A stretch of DNA of 64,000 bases from Myxococcus xanthus (GCF_006402735.1 NZ_CP017174.1:6552001-6616000), one strand, 5' to 3'; counted from the first letter of the stretch, positions 42,538 through 52,254 are shown. The notes: generated from the letters alone by a model not told the origin. Made by a program: numbers and translations.

Positions 42538-43968
42538 CTACTCCTGGAACGCCTGGGTGAGCTTCGCGATGGCCCCTGGAAGGCCCCGCACGCGCAGCCG
42601 GCTGCCGCTCTCGTCGTAGGCCTGGGACACCACCGTGGTGTGCTCGTACACCTCGCTGATGCGCCCCTGCCGGGAGTAGGGAATCACCAGGTCCGCCTCC
42701 ACCATCGAGGACTCGAAGAAGGCGATGATGTTCTTGCGCAGCATCGCCACGTCGTCCGGCAGGTGCGCGGAGAGCATCAGGGCGTCCGGGTGCTTCGCGA
42801 GCAGCGCTTCCTTCGCCGCCGCGTCCAGCCGGTCCACCTTGTTGAAGAGCAGCTTGCTCGGTACGGCGTCCGCGCCGATATCCCGGAGCACCGTGCGGGT
42901 GACCTCCAGCTGCGCGGCCCACGTGGGGTCCGACGCATCCACCACGTAGAGCAGCAGTGACGCTTCCAGGGCCTCGTCCAGCGTGGAGCGGAAGGACGCG
43001 ACCAGGTCGTGCGGCAGCTTCTGGATGAAGCCCACCGTGTCGGAGACCAGGATGCGCGGACGGGTCTCCGGCTGCATCGCGCGCACCGTGGTGTCGAGCG
43101 TGGCGAAGAGCTGGTCCGCGACCAGCACCGTGCTGCCCGTCAACGCACGCATCAGCGAGGACTTGCCCGCGTTCGTGTAGCCCACCAGCGCCACCCGCAG
43201 CAGGTCCCTTCGCGCGTAGCGGCGGTGGTCCTGGTCCTTCTGGATGGCCGCCAGTCCCTCGCGCAGCTCCGCCAGCCGGTCGCGAATCTTGCGGCGGTCC
43301 AGCTCCAGCGCCGAGTCACCCGAGCCACGCCCCTGCTGCCGCTCGCGGCCTCCGGTGGATTCGCGCAGCCGGGGAGCCAGGTAGTTGAGCCGGGCGATCT
43401 CCACCTGCATCCGCGCTTCGTGGCTCTTCGCGTGCCGGTGGAAGATGTCGACAATCACGCCCGCGCGGTCCAGCACCATCGCGCCGGTGGCCTTCTCCAG
43501 GTTGCGCAGCTGGCCGGGCGACAGCTCGTGGTCCACGACCACCACGGTGGGCCGGGGTTCCGCCTTGTCGTCTTCTTCCGAAGGCGGAGGCAGCAGCGCG
43601 TCCTCCGGCTCCCCGTCGTCGGCCTCCTCTTCGACGGCCTCGTCCTCGGGGCCAGGCTCCGTGTTGGCGGCGGCCTCCCACTTCTCGCGAGCCTTCGACG
43701 TCCGGTCGCTCGCCCCGGACGCAATCACGCCCTTGCCTCCGGTGAGGGCCGCCAGCTCCTTGAGCTTGCCCGTCCCGAGCACCGTGCCCGTGGCCAGCCG
43801 CGTCCGCTTCTGGGACACGGTCGCCACCGTGTCATACCCCAGCGTGTGCACCAGCCGGCGCAGCTCCGCGAAGTCCGCGGCGTGCTCTTCGTCGGAGACG
43901 CCCGGAAGCTGGACACCGACGAGGACGGCACGCGGACGTTCAGGGAGGGTGGATATCGTCATGCGCAT
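42538..43968 (-). CDS. hflX: GTPase HflX
   Basis: A 476-residue ribosome-associated GTPase that splits stalled 70S ribosomes. The HflX N-terminal domain (RRLVHTLGYDTVATVSQKRT, GTVLGTGKLKEL, VVDHELSPGQLRNLE, IVDIFHRHAKSHEARMQVEI) is followed by the G domain with GYTNAGKSSL, DTVGFIQKLPH and NKVD. The N-terminal domain carries an unusual acidic insert of about 35 residues (around 90-125: PGPEDEAVEEEADDGEPEDA). The start is 43968 or 43962. It diverges from the DEAD-box helicase gene. Confidence 0.95.
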   Translation of the reverse strand: MRMTISTLPERPRAVLVGVQLPGVSDEEHAADFAELRRLVHTLGYDTVATVSQKRTRLATGTVLGTGKLKELAALTGGKGVIASGASDRTSKAREKWEAAANTEPGPEDEAVEEEADDGEPEDALLPPPSEEDDKAEPRPTVVVVDHELSPGQLRNLEKATGAMVLDRAGVIVDIFHRHAKSHEARMQVEIARLNYLAPRLRESTGGRERQQGRGSGDSALELDRRKIRDRLAELREGLAAIQKDQDHRRYARRDLLRVALVGYTNAGKSSLMRALTGSTVLVADQLFATLDTTVRAMQPETRPRILVSDTVGFIQKLPHDLVASFRSTLDEALEASLLLYVVDASDPTWAAQLEVTRTVLRDIGADAVPSKLLFNKVDRLDAAAKEALLAKHPDALMLSAHLPDDVAMLRKNIIAFFESSMVEADLVIPYSRQGRISEVYEHTTVVSQAYDESGSRLRVRGLPGAIAKLTQAFQE

Positions 43969-44137
43969 GCTCGTAGCACGTCGCGCCTTCCCGTGACGGG
44001 GCGAGTCCACGCCCCCCGCCCCCCCACCGGGTCCGGGCGACACCTTGCCTGGATGGGGAGGGGGCAGGAATACCGGGAGCGGACCTCCCGGGCAGGGTAG
44101 GCTTCCGCCTCCTCGCGCCACCCAAGGCTTCCTTCCC

Positions 44138-45427
44138 ATGACATTCGCTTCGCTCGGCCTGTCGGACGCGCTCACCCGCGCCGTGGTCGGACTCGGATAC
44201 GACGAACCCACGCCGGTGCAGCGCGCGACCATCCCCGTGGTCCTGCGAGGTGGCGACGTCTGGGCTTCGGCGAAGACGGGCTCGGGGAAGACCGCCGCGT
44301 TCCTGCTGCCCATCCTGGAAGCCCTGCGGGCGCGTCCCGGTGGGTCGGTCCGACCGGTGCGGGCCTTCATCCTGGTGCCCACGCGGGAGCTCGCCGCGCA
44401 GATCGTCGATTCCATCCAGCGGTACGGCCAACACCTGAAGAAGCCGCTGAAGACCTGCCTCGCGGTCGGTGGCGTCTCCGCCAACCCGCAGATGCTGGCG
44501 CTGCGGGGCGGCGCGGACATCGTCGTGGCCACGCCCGGCCGCGCGCTGGACCTGGTGCATCAGAACGCGCTCCGGCTGGACGAGGTGGAGACGCTGGTGC
44601 TCGACGAGGCCGACCGGCTGTTCTCGTTGGGCTTCGCCGATGAGCTCAACAGCCTGCTGGCGCTGCTGCCCGCGCGCCGCCAGAACCTGTTGTTCTCCGC
44701 CACCTTCCCACCCGCGGTGCGGAAGTTCGCGGAGCAACTGCTGCACGAGCCCACGCGCATCGACGTCGATGACGGGGAGCTGCCCTCGACGGAGTTCATC
44801 CTCCAGCGGGCCCTCCAGGTGGATGTGCCCCGGCGCACGATGCTGCTGCGGCACCTGTTGGAAACACATGCGTGGAGCCACGTGCTCACGTTCGTGGCCA
44901 GTCGCTACACGGCGGACCATGTCGCGCTGAAGCTGAACCGCGCCGGCATCGTCGCGACGTCATTGCATGGGGAACTCAGCCAGGGCGCGCGCACGAAGGC
45001 GCTCGCGGACTTCAAGGCGAAGCGCGTGCGCGTACTCGTGGCCACGGACGTCGCCGCTCGCGGCCTGGACATCGCGCAGCTGCCGGCGGTCGTGAACTAC
45101 GACCTGCCCCGCTCGACCGCGGACTACGTGCATCGCATCGGCCGCACGGGGCGCGCGGGCGACAAGGGCGTGGCGATCAGCTTCGTCAGCGCGAACACCG
45201 AAGCCCACTTCCGACTCATTGAGAAACGCCACCAACTCGACCTCCCGCGCGAGCAGGTGCCGGGCTTCGAGCCGACGGAAGAGGTCTCGACGACCACGCC
45301 GCCCCTGGATCCGAACGGCGGCGTGAAGGGTCGGCGCAAGAGCAAGAAGGACAAGCTGCGCGAAGCCGCCGCTGCCGCCGCTGCCGCCGCTGCCGCCGCC
45401 ACTCGCCCTCCGAAGCGCGGGCCGTAG
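44138..45427 (+). CDS. DEAD-box RNA helicase (RhlE-like)
   Basis: A 429-residue ATP-dependent RNA helicase. The Q-motif (FASLGLSDALTRAVVGLGYD, PTPVQ), motif I AKTGSGKT, Ia PTRELA, II VLDEADRL, III SATFP, V DVAARGLDI and VI HRIGRTGRAG are all present. The short basic C-terminal tail contains a poly-alanine run encoded by a GCC/GCT tandem. Such helicases act in ribosome assembly or RNA turnover, often at low temperature. ATG 44138 places the Q-motif at the very start, as usual. Confidence 0.95.
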   Translation: MTFASLGLSDALTRAVVGLGYDEPTPVQRATIPVVLRGGDVWASAKTGSGKTAAFLLPILEALRARPGGSVRPVRAFILVPTRELAAQIVDSIQRYGQHLKKPLKTCLAVGGVSANPQMLALRGGADIVVATPGRALDLVHQNALRLDEVETLVLDEADRLFSLGFADELNSLLALLPARRQNLLFSATFPPAVRKFAEQLLHEPTRIDVDDGELPSTEFILQRALQVDVPRRTMLLRHLLETHAWSHVLTFVASRYTADHVALKLNRAGIVATSLHGELSQGARTKALADFKAKRVRVLVATDVAARGLDIAQLPAVVNYDLPRSTADYVHRIGRTGRAGDKGVAISFVSANTEAHFRLIEKRHQLDLPREQVPGFEPTEEVSTTTPPLDPNGGVKGRRKSKKDKLREAAAAAAAAAAAATRPPKRGP

Positions 45428-45579
45428 CGGCTCCTGCTCCCCCGTGTCCAGCAGGGCCACGTGCGGGTGAGTCCCCCCCGGGGTGCCACCCCCTTCGTAG
45501 GCGGTGAGCCAGACGCGGAGTACGGCGACGGGAGGCGGAGTGCCTCCCACCGCGAGCCCACGCGGTGTAGGGTGCGCGA

Positions 45580-46479
45580 GTGCTGCTCAACGACGGCTAT
45601 GTGTATCGCGAGAAGCTCGGGAGCCGACCGGGCAGCAGCGCGCTCGCCCATCTGACGGACAAGTATCGTCACTCCTCGGAGGAGGAGTGGCGGGCACGCT
45701 TCGCTCGGGGCGAGGTGCGACTCGACGACGTCATCGCCGACGGCTCGGAGCCGCTGAGGCCGGGGCAGTGGCTGTGCTGGCACCGCCCGCCGTGGGAAGA
45801 GGCGGACACTCCGCAGTCCTTCGAGCTCGTGTACGAGGACGCGGAGTTGGTCGTCGTGGTGAAGCCGAGCGGACTGCCGACCCTGCCCTCGGGAGGCTTC
45901 CTGAAGAACACCCTGCTCTCCTTCGTCCAGGCACGATGGCCCGAGGCGGTTCCCATGCACCGCCTGGGACGCGCGACGTCGGGCCTCGTGCTCTTTACCC
46001 GCACCCGCGACGCAGCCGCGCGCCTGGCGAGCGATTGGCGCGAGGGCCGCGTGCACAAGCGCTACCGCGCACTCTCCCAGGGACTCGCCGCCCAGGAGTC
46101 CTACGACATCCGCGCGCCCATCGGGTTGGTGCCCCATCCGCGGCTGGGCGAAGTCCATGGTGCCAGTGCGCGGGGAAAGCCCTCACACAGCACGGCCCGG
46201 GTGCTGGAGCGGCGCACCGAGCACACCCTCTTCGAGGTAGACATCCACACGGGGCGCTCCGAGCAGATCCGCATCCACCTCGCCTTCATCGGCCACCCGC
46301 TCGTGGGGGACCCGCTCTTCGCCGCGGGCGGCCTGCCGCTGGCGGAGCACCCCGGCCTGCCCGGAGACGGCGGCTACCTGCTGCACGCGGAGTCGCTCAC
46401 CTTCCTGCATCCGCGCTCGGGCGAGCACGTTCAGCTTCAGGCGCCCCCCCCGCTCGAGCTCCGCGTCCAGGACTCCTAG
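45580..46479 (+). CDS. RluA-like pseudouridine synthase with altered catalytic motif
   Basis: A 299-residue protein of the RluA/RluD superfamily: an N-terminal S4-like part ([20 protein letters not shown]), then [52 protein letters not shown] and a C-terminal [10 protein letters not shown]. In the catalytic loop the normal HRLDxxTSG reads HRLGRATSG, so the nucleophilic Asp is replaced by Gly (codon GGA at 45967-45969). It may be inactive, use another residue, or belong to an HRLGR-type subfamily. GTG 45580 is the start. Confidence 0.85.
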   Translation: MLLNDGYVYREKLGSRPGSSALAHLTDKYRHSSEEEWRARFARGEVRLDDVIADGSEPLRPGQWLCWHRPPWEEADTPQSFELVYEDAELVVVVKPSGLPTLPSGGFLKNTLLSFVQARWPEAVPMHRLGRATSGLVLFTRTRDAAARLASDWREGRVHKRYRALSQGLAAQESYDIRAPIGLVPHPRLGEVHGASARGKPSHSTARVLERRTEHTLFEVDIHTGRSEQIRIHLAFIGHPLVGDPLFAAGGLPLAEHPGLPGDGGYLLHAESLTFLHPRSGEHVQLQAPPPLELRVQDS

Positions 46480-46494
46480 CGGTAGCGCCCGGAC

Positions 46495-46666
46495 TCATCC
46501 CTCGAGCCACGCGTGCGCGCCGGCCACCGGGTGCCGCTCGATGACCTGTTCGGCAGGTCGCCACAGGCCCGTGACGATGTCCTCGTTGCGGCTCAGGCCC
46601 ACATGGGTCGTCGCGAGCAGATGCTCGGTGCCGCAATCGTCCCTCGGGGAGAGAGGCCGTGGCCGC
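46495..46666 (-). pseudogene. Possible C-terminal fragment of an unknown gene
   Basis: A minus-strand frame (DDCGTEHLLATTHVGLSRNE, DIVTGLWRPAEQVIERHPVA, stop at 46495) looks like real protein but has no credible start and overlaps the 3' end of the small membrane protein gene. The family was not recognised. Confidence 0.3.
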
Positions 46667-46993
46667 CTACGGGAGCACGACGCGGATGAGGCGGTGTGCA
46701 ATCAAGTTGCCGAGCAGCGGCGCGGGAAGCAGAACCCAGACGACCGCCGCCACGTAGATGAGGCGGAGTCGGAGCGGGGAGCGCCCGGACAGGTCTTCGT
46801 CCGGGATGGAGCGGAAGACACGGTCCCCCATCTTCCGGAGGCCCACCGTGAACAGAACGCCCAGCCCGAGTCCCAGCACCACGCCCAATCCTAGACGGGC
46901 GCCGCCTCCGCCCGCGAGCGCGGCGCCGCTCGCGGCCCCTCCGAGGGTGGAGACAATCGACAACAGGCTCAGCATGTCCCACAGGCTCACCAT
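46667..46993 (-). CDS. Small integral membrane protein
   Basis: About 108 residues (start 46993, MVSLWDMLS; 47017 also possible) with three hydrophobic segments (LLSIVSTLGGAASGAALAGG; LGVVLGLGLGVLFTVGL; LIYVAAVVWVLLPAPLLGNL). Gly/Ala-rich helices and a central basic/acidic loop are visible. No family was recognised. It is a single gene. Confidence 0.7.
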   Translation of the reverse strand: MVSLWDMLSLLSIVSTLGGAASGAALAGGGGARLGLGVVLGLGLGVLFTVGLRKMGDRVFRSIPDEDLSGRSPLRLRLIYVAAVVWVLLPAPLLGNLIAHRLIRVVLP

Positions 46994-47247
46994 GAAAACC
47001 TCGTCGCTGCTGGTCATGGCCCCTGCCCAGGGGTTAGTGCAACCGGCGGCGTGAGTGAAGTGGCACGAGCAGGGGCTTTTGCCTTTGTGCAGGGAATGGG
47101 CAGTCGTGCCTTGACCTTCACAGTCCCTGTGCCACGCGCTGCACGCCTCGCGGGCGGACTTCCGAGCTGTGCCTCACGACGCCTGGGGCATATGGTTTGC
47201 CTTTACAGGCCGCGCATGGCCGGCCGGAGCCAACTGACCAGGGATGG

Positions 47248-48981
47248 ATGATGCTTCAGGTGCATGAGCGCGGCCTCGTTGCCGCACTGTTGATGGGACT
47301 CCTCGCGGCGTGCTCCGGTTCCAGCTCGGAGGGTGGGGACAAGGACCCTCCGCCGAGGCCGGAGCCCGAAGTGACGACTCCAGAGCCACCGATGGACGTC
47401 CAGGCCACGCCAGGCATCCGGTCCGCGCAGGTGAGCTGGCAGGCGCCCACCTCGAACGGCGGCGGCGCCATCGTGAAGTACACGGTGACGGGCTCCGGAG
47501 GCATCACCGCCACGACGACAGGCGCCACGCAGGTGGTGGTGTCCGGCCTCTCCGACGGCACGAGCTATACCTTCCAGGTTCGCGCCACCAACGCGGCCGG
47601 AGATGGGCCTGAGTCAGGCGCTTCGGTCGCCGTGACGACCCACGACCTGCCGAGCGCCCCGCGAATCATCGATGTCGTCTCCCTCAACACGGCGCTACAG
47701 GTGAGCTGGGAGCCTCCGACCTCGGACGGCAGGGCGATGGTTCACTCCTATTCCGTCGAGCTCCTCGCGGGGACCGTCCAGCGCTCCGTGTCGGCGAAGG
47801 GCACGAGCGTGGAGCTCACGGGGCTGAGGCCGGATACGGAGTACCAGGTTGTGGTCCGGGCGGTGAATGCAGTGGGAATGGGGCCGCCCTCGGCGCCGCG
47901 ACTGTCGAAGACACGCTGTGACAATGTCGGACTGACGAAGCTCCCCCAGGTCTCCGTGGAGGCCGAACTCCGGGGATTGGTGGCGGGGGACTTCGACAAG
48001 GACGGGAAGCTGGACCTCGCCGGGACGCGGATGGCCGAGAGGACCGTCGCCACCTTTCTCGGGCAGGGGGATGGGAGCTTCCGCAGGCATGGGGAGTTCG
48101 CGGTGGGCGCGGACCCGAAGAGCGTCCTCACGGGGGACTTCGACGGCGACACGCTGCTGGACCTGGTGGTGCTCAACACCCGGAGTCAGTCGGTGAGCGT
48201 GCTGCCCGGCCTGGGGAATGGCGACTTCGGGGCGGGACGCGGCATCCTCACGGGCGCGGGCCCCTGGGCGATGACGACGGCGGACTTCGATGGAGATGGG
48301 AACCGGGATGTCTTCACCGTCAATACGAGCCTCGCGACGGGGTCCTCGACGCTGAGCTGGATGAAAGGCAACGGGATGGGCTCACTCACCCGGCTGGATT
48401 TCCCCCTGTCCTTCGCTGCGCTCACCGTCACCACGGCGGACTTCGATGGGGACGGTCACCTGGACGTGGTGATGCCCGCCTCGCTCGTCTCCGAGTTCTA
48501 TATCTACTTTGGCGCGGGCGAGGGCTCGTTCCTCGCGGCGTTCCGGTATTCCGCCCAGAACGAGCCCAGGCATGTGGCCGCGGCGGACTTCAACAACGAT
48601 GGCAGAGCGGACCTGTTGGTGACCAGCAAGGGAGATTCCTTCAACGAGCCCGCGGTGAGCGTGAGACTGGGACGCGGCGACGGCACGTTCGAGGCCGCGA
48701 AGGACTTCGACGTGCTGGGGGAGGTGGGTGAGCTGGCCGTGGCGGACTTCGACCAGGACGGGTGGTTGGACGTCGCCGTGACGAATACGGCCAAGAACAG
48801 GGTCAGCTTCCTGCGTGGCCTGGGCGATGGTTCGCTCTCGGCGAGACAAGACGTACTCCTGGACGGCGCGCCGCTGGGGCTCGCGGCTGGGAACTTCAGC
48901 GGCGGTGACAAGCTCGAGCTGATGGTGAGCCAGGAAGGCAGCGCATCCCTCACGATGCTGACGACGAGCTGCCTGCCCTGA
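47248..48981 (+). CDS. FN3 and FG-GAP repeat lipoprotein
   Basis: A 577-residue lipoprotein (LLMGLLAACSG, lipid Cys22). After a Pro-rich linker come two fibronectin type III domains (residues ~50-235; VSWQAPTSNGGGAIVKYTVT, VSWEPPTSDGRAMVHSYSVE). Then seven FG-GAP/VCBS blades with calcium-like DxDxD loops follow (DFDKDGKLDLAG, DFDGDGNRDVFT, DFNNDGRADLLV, DFDQDGWLDVAV), enough for a beta-propeller. It is likely a surface adhesion or binding protein. A strong hairpin follows at 49000-49029. Confidence 0.9.
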   Translation: MMLQVHERGLVAALLMGLLAACSGSSSEGGDKDPPPRPEPEVTTPEPPMDVQATPGIRSAQVSWQAPTSNGGGAIVKYTVTGSGGITATTTGATQVVVSGLSDGTSYTFQVRATNAAGDGPESGASVAVTTHDLPSAPRIIDVVSLNTALQVSWEPPTSDGRAMVHSYSVELLAGTVQRSVSAKGTSVELTGLRPDTEYQVVVRAVNAVGMGPPSAPRLSKTRCDNVGLTKLPQVSVEAELRGLVAGDFDKDGKLDLAGTRMAERTVATFLGQGDGSFRRHGEFAVGADPKSVLTGDFDGDTLLDLVVLNTRSQSVSVLPGLGNGDFGAGRGILTGAGPWAMTTADFDGDGNRDVFTVNTSLATGSSTLSWMKGNGMGSLTRLDFPLSFAALTVTTADFDGDGHLDVVMPASLVSEFYIYFGAGEGSFLAAFRYSAQNEPRHVAAADFNNDGRADLLVTSKGDSFNEPAVSVRLGRGDGTFEAAKDFDVLGEVGELAVADFDQDGWLDVAVTNTAKNRVSFLRGLGDGSLSARQDVLLDGAPLGLAAGNFSGGDKLELMVSQEGSASLTMLTTSCLP

Positions 48982-48999
48982 AGCGTCCTCGGGTACGGA

Positions 49000-49029
49000 C
49001 CCCGCTTCGGTGGTGTCACCGAAGCGGGG
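49000..49029 (+). terminator. Hairpin terminator after the FG-GAP gene
   Basis: A 13-bp perfect stem CCCCGCTTCGGTG / CACCGAAGCGGGG with a 4-base loop, 18 bases after the stop, without a T-tail. The rest of the gap to 49283 shows nothing further. Confidence 0.7.
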
Positions 49030-49283
49030 GATGCGCGAGAGCGGGGCTCAGCCCATGTGCGCACCCGAGGACTCCTGGTCCAGCTCCCGCTGGCCGGGCG
49101 AGGTGCCGGTGGGCGAGCACCCCCGCGATGGAGTCGGCGTAACATGCCCTCGAGCAGGGCGCTCACCCGCGCCCATGGGGTGTCGAAGCCCTCCTTCGAC
49201 ATCACGGCTCGTGGCGTCCTGGATGGGCGATGACAGTTGCCCTCGGTTAGACGCTGTCGCCGGAGTTCACATCAGGAGCGTGT

Positions 49284-51296
49284 GTGCGAATCCAGGGGTT
49301 GCGGGGGCTGGCGGCTCGAATCGATGCCGCTGGGGCCTCTCGGAAGAAGTGGTCCGCCGGTCGATTGGAAGGGCAGTCCCTCCCGGTAGGAGAGCTCCTC
49401 CAAGAGCTGCAGCGGCGTCCCTTGTTCGACGTGTCGACCCTCATCTGCCCTATCGAGCTGAGCTGCGCCGTGCCGGAGGCGGACGCTCCGGCGCAGCGCG
49501 CGATGCTCGAGGCGCTGCTCGATTGGACCCTGCGGCTCGGGGGGCGTGGGGAGCTGGCGGAGTTCACCCTCGACGGCGAGGTGCGGTGCTTCCTCTGGGA
49601 GGGAAAGAAGCGCGCGCTCCCGGTGGCTCACTCCGACCGCCGCGTGAAGACCGACTTCGTCATGCTGCAGAAGCACCGCCGGGAAGCGGCGCTGAAGTAC
49701 GTGCCACGCAAGGCTCCCGTGTTGCGCTGCGCGTGTGGCACGGCCACCGCTCCGACCGCCGTGGCCTGCTCGAGCTGCGAGCGGGACTTCACCGCGCCGA
49801 TTGGCATCGAGTCACGTCCCAAAGACGATGAGTCCCTGCGGCCGCTGCGCACCCGGCTGGTGAAGCTGAACGTTCCGCTTCCCAAGAACGACGTCTACTT
49901 CGCCAACGTGTTCCGGCCGCGCAACGCGTTCGAGGCGCTGACGTACGAGGAGCTGCTGCCCAGGTTCGAGTTCGAGACGACGGACCCTCGCGAGCTGCGC
50001 CGTCGCATCGAGCTGCTCACGGAGGTGGAGACCTGGCCGAAGCGCTACTCGCCGCCGGGGCTGCTGGATGAGTCGAGCTTCGCCTCGTGGTGCGCGTCCC
50101 TGCGGACGCTGACGAAGCCCTCGACGCGCAAGCCCCTGGAGCGGCTGGCTCGGGAGCAAGGGCATCGGTTCAAGGAGATAGCGGCCGTGGCGCCCTGGGC
50201 TCCCGGGTGGCTCGCGGCGAGGGATGTGAGCGGGAGCTCGGTTCCAGGTTCGTACAGGTTCGAGCAGGTCAAGCAGGCCCTGGATTTCCTCCGGCGCCTC
50301 GCGGGGGCGAAGGTGGCGCTATCCGCCGAGTTCCTGGGGGTGCTCCAGCACGTCGCGCCTGACCTTGTCACCGCGAAGGAACAGAAGCTGCACGAGCAGG
50401 AGTTGGACCGCCGAGCCCTGAGTGACGGCACGGGCTTCGGGGACTACCTGAAGCGGCGGAGCGCGAAGGCGAAGTCGCAAGCCCATGCGCTCGCGGCGGT
50501 GCTCGCGGAGGCGGGGAGTCCGGACGCGAAGGGCTCCGCGCCGAGCGCACGCGTGAACCTGGCGCGCGCCGTCGTCGAATGGCTGGTGGAGGGGCGCCGG
50601 CCCGAGTTGAAGGACATCGAGGGCGACTGGCTGGTGGAGCAGTTCGAGGCGCTGAAGCGCGCGAAGCGCTTGCCGAAGGCCATCCTCGAGAGCGCGGAGC
50701 GAGCCCGCCTCCACCCCGCGCCCTTCGGGCTCACGGGCGCGCGCTGCTGGGACGTCCAGCCGGGTCGACTCTCCGCCGCGGACCTGAAGGCCCGGGCCGC
50801 CTGCCCCGAGTGCAACCGGCGGGTGAAGCCGAGCCGCGTACTGCACATTCCCTCGCTCGACGCTGGCATGGAGGCGCGCACCGTGCGCCTCTACGAGTGC
50901 GAGCCCTGTGACAGGTCCCTGCTGTTCGCCCGCGCGGTGAAGCCAGCCCGCGCCCCGAAGACGCCCGCGCGTGTCTTCGTCGAGTACCGGGACGCCGCCG
51001 CGCTGAAGAAGCCGTTTCCCAAGGGCTTCGTGCCGTGGCGGTACGAGCGCTTCCTCTCGCGTCAACACGAGGGACATTCGCTCGCGCTTCAAATCGGCGG
51101 GCTGCCGCTGCTCCCGGAGGAGCATGACCCTGCGCTGGACATGGACCTGCGCTGTGGCCATCCCTTCGTCCGCGTGCGCATCCACACGCGTGCGTTGGAC
51201 CTTCAGCCGGGGTTCGGCGGCGGTGCCGTCGTGGGCGGGGTGTGCCTGACGCCCGGATGCAAGAAGCCGGATGTCCGGAACGTGCGCGACGACTGA
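49284..51296 (+). CDS. Large protein with two zinc-ribbon-like CxxC pairs, unknown family
   Basis: A 670-residue cytoplasmic protein. The start GTG 49284 has AGGAG five to ten bases upstream. Two putative zinc ribbons are visible: CACGTATAPTAVACSSC near residue 150 and CPECNRRVK...YECEPC near 510-540. A CGHPF and a final CLTPGC may bind metal too. Between them are long helical regions (SYRFEQVKQALDFLRRLAGA, SARVNLARAVVEWLVEGRRP). No enzymatic motif was recognised. The arrangement recalls DNA- or RNA-binding accessory proteins, but I assign no function. Confidence 0.65.
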   Translation: MRIQGLRGLAARIDAAGASRKKWSAGRLEGQSLPVGELLQELQRRPLFDVSTLICPIELSCAVPEADAPAQRAMLEALLDWTLRLGGRGELAEFTLDGEVRCFLWEGKKRALPVAHSDRRVKTDFVMLQKHRREAALKYVPRKAPVLRCACGTATAPTAVACSSCERDFTAPIGIESRPKDDESLRPLRTRLVKLNVPLPKNDVYFANVFRPRNAFEALTYEELLPRFEFETTDPRELRRRIELLTEVETWPKRYSPPGLLDESSFASWCASLRTLTKPSTRKPLERLAREQGHRFKEIAAVAPWAPGWLAARDVSGSSVPGSYRFEQVKQALDFLRRLAGAKVALSAEFLGVLQHVAPDLVTAKEQKLHEQELDRRALSDGTGFGDYLKRRSAKAKSQAHALAAVLAEAGSPDAKGSAPSARVNLARAVVEWLVEGRRPELKDIEGDWLVEQFEALKRAKRLPKAILESAERARLHPAPFGLTGARCWDVQPGRLSAADLKARAACPECNRRVKPSRVLHIPSLDAGMEARTVRLYECEPCDRSLLFARAVKPARAPKTPARVFVEYRDAAALKKPFPKGFVPWRYERFLSRQHEGHSLALQIGGLPLLPEEHDPALDMDLRCGHPFVRVRIHTRALDLQPGFGGGAVVGGVCLTPGCKKPDVRNVRDD

Positions 51297-51424
51297 ATTC
51301 CCGCGGGAAGACGGGACGAAATCCGGCCCGGTCGTCCTGGATGGACATGAAGACCTCAAGGAAGTCGGGTGTCGCGTCCACGCGCTCCAACTCGTGGAGG
51401 CGGCGCTGGAGGAGGGCCGGGGCC

Positions 51425-51690
51425 CTCTCGCCGGGCCCGCATCGCACCTGCCGTGGGCAGGCCAGGTGCTTCAGAATCGCTCGCCCCCTCCCACCTCCTT
51501 CACATACGCCAGCCCCCGCCTCCTGCCTCCACACCTCCCGCAGGCCAATACGTCGAAGTCGAAGGTCCTCCTCAGTAGTTCTGCCCAGTTCACTCACGGC
51601 GTCCTCTCCTCATCGGCTCATTCCTGGCCGCGGCCTCGAGCGCTACCCTCCCCTCCTCCTCTCCTGCTTGGGGGAGCAACTCCGTGTCGA
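51425..51690 (-). mobile_element. IS91-like transposase 3' remnant
   Basis: A copy of the tail with extra flanking sequence: its 51425-51540 part also matches 53817-53940. The minus strand encodes LACxRCGG-RRxLAYVKE- and ILKHL-like pieces in disturbed frames. It follows directly after the zinc-ribbon protein gene. Confidence 0.7.
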
Positions 51691-51881
51691 AGGCGACCAC
51701 CGGCGCGCGCAACAGGGCGAACCGTCCATCACCGCGTGTCAGCTCCGGACCCCACATCGCATCGCCCTGGCCCGTGGCCACCAGCAGCGCATCCAGATGT
51801 CCATCCTCGTTCTGCCGGAAGGAGAACGGGTCGATGGGAGCACCACGCGTGCGAAGCGCCCCAGGCGCTCCTCCGCACGTG
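51691..51881 (-). pseudogene. Fragment of an unknown protein gene
   Basis: One minus-strand frame reads DPFSFRQNEDGHLDALLVAT, GQGDAMWGPELTRGDGRFAL and LRAPVVAFDTEL, clearly protein-like, but has no start and stops at the IS91-like tail. The family is unknown. Confidence 0.4.
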
Positions 51882-52190
51882 TCAGGGGGCGTTCACGACG
51901 CGGCCCAGCGCCTCGTGCAAGTGGGCGCCGAGGCCCGGCTTGTCCTGGCCGAGCCAGACGTAGCCGTCGACGACGATGGCCTCCAACGGCTCCGTCACGA
52001 GGGCGCGGACGCGCAGCAGATGGGGCAGCTCGCGGCGGAAGAACTGGCCGGGCTCGTACTCGGCCGCGCGCGGGCCACCGTCCACATGGTGCGTGGCCTC
52101 CGAGGCATCCACCCACTCGCGAAACAGGACACACGCGGCCACAGTGAGGTCTTCGCGGTAGTCCACATCCACGCAGGCGAGCATCGTCAT
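51882..52190 (-). pseudogene. nfi: Endonuclease V, truncated
   Basis: The N-terminal ~100 residues of endonuclease V: MLACVDVDYREDLTVAACVL with the first catalytic Asp and IVVDGYVWLGQDKPGLGAHL with the second Asp and G-x-G-x-H motif. Intact proteins are about 210-230 residues; the frame ends early at a stop after GRVVNAP, and unrelated DNA follows. The family cleaves DNA near deoxyinosine. The C-terminal active-site residues are missing, so the product is probably not functional. Confidence 0.8.
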
Positions 52191-52254
52191 CTCCTCCAGG
52201 CAGGCGGCCCCCGGCTGACGCGGAGGCCTCCGGCCCGCTGACTTCGGGGACGGC

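Noticed and set aside
40783-42960. 725-codon plus-strand frame
   Set aside because: It is antisense to the LRR and hflX genes, which have clear motifs.
50319-51597. Minus-strand frames opposite the zinc-ribbon protein
   Set aside because: They have no start context or motif, and the plus-strand gene has better coding character.
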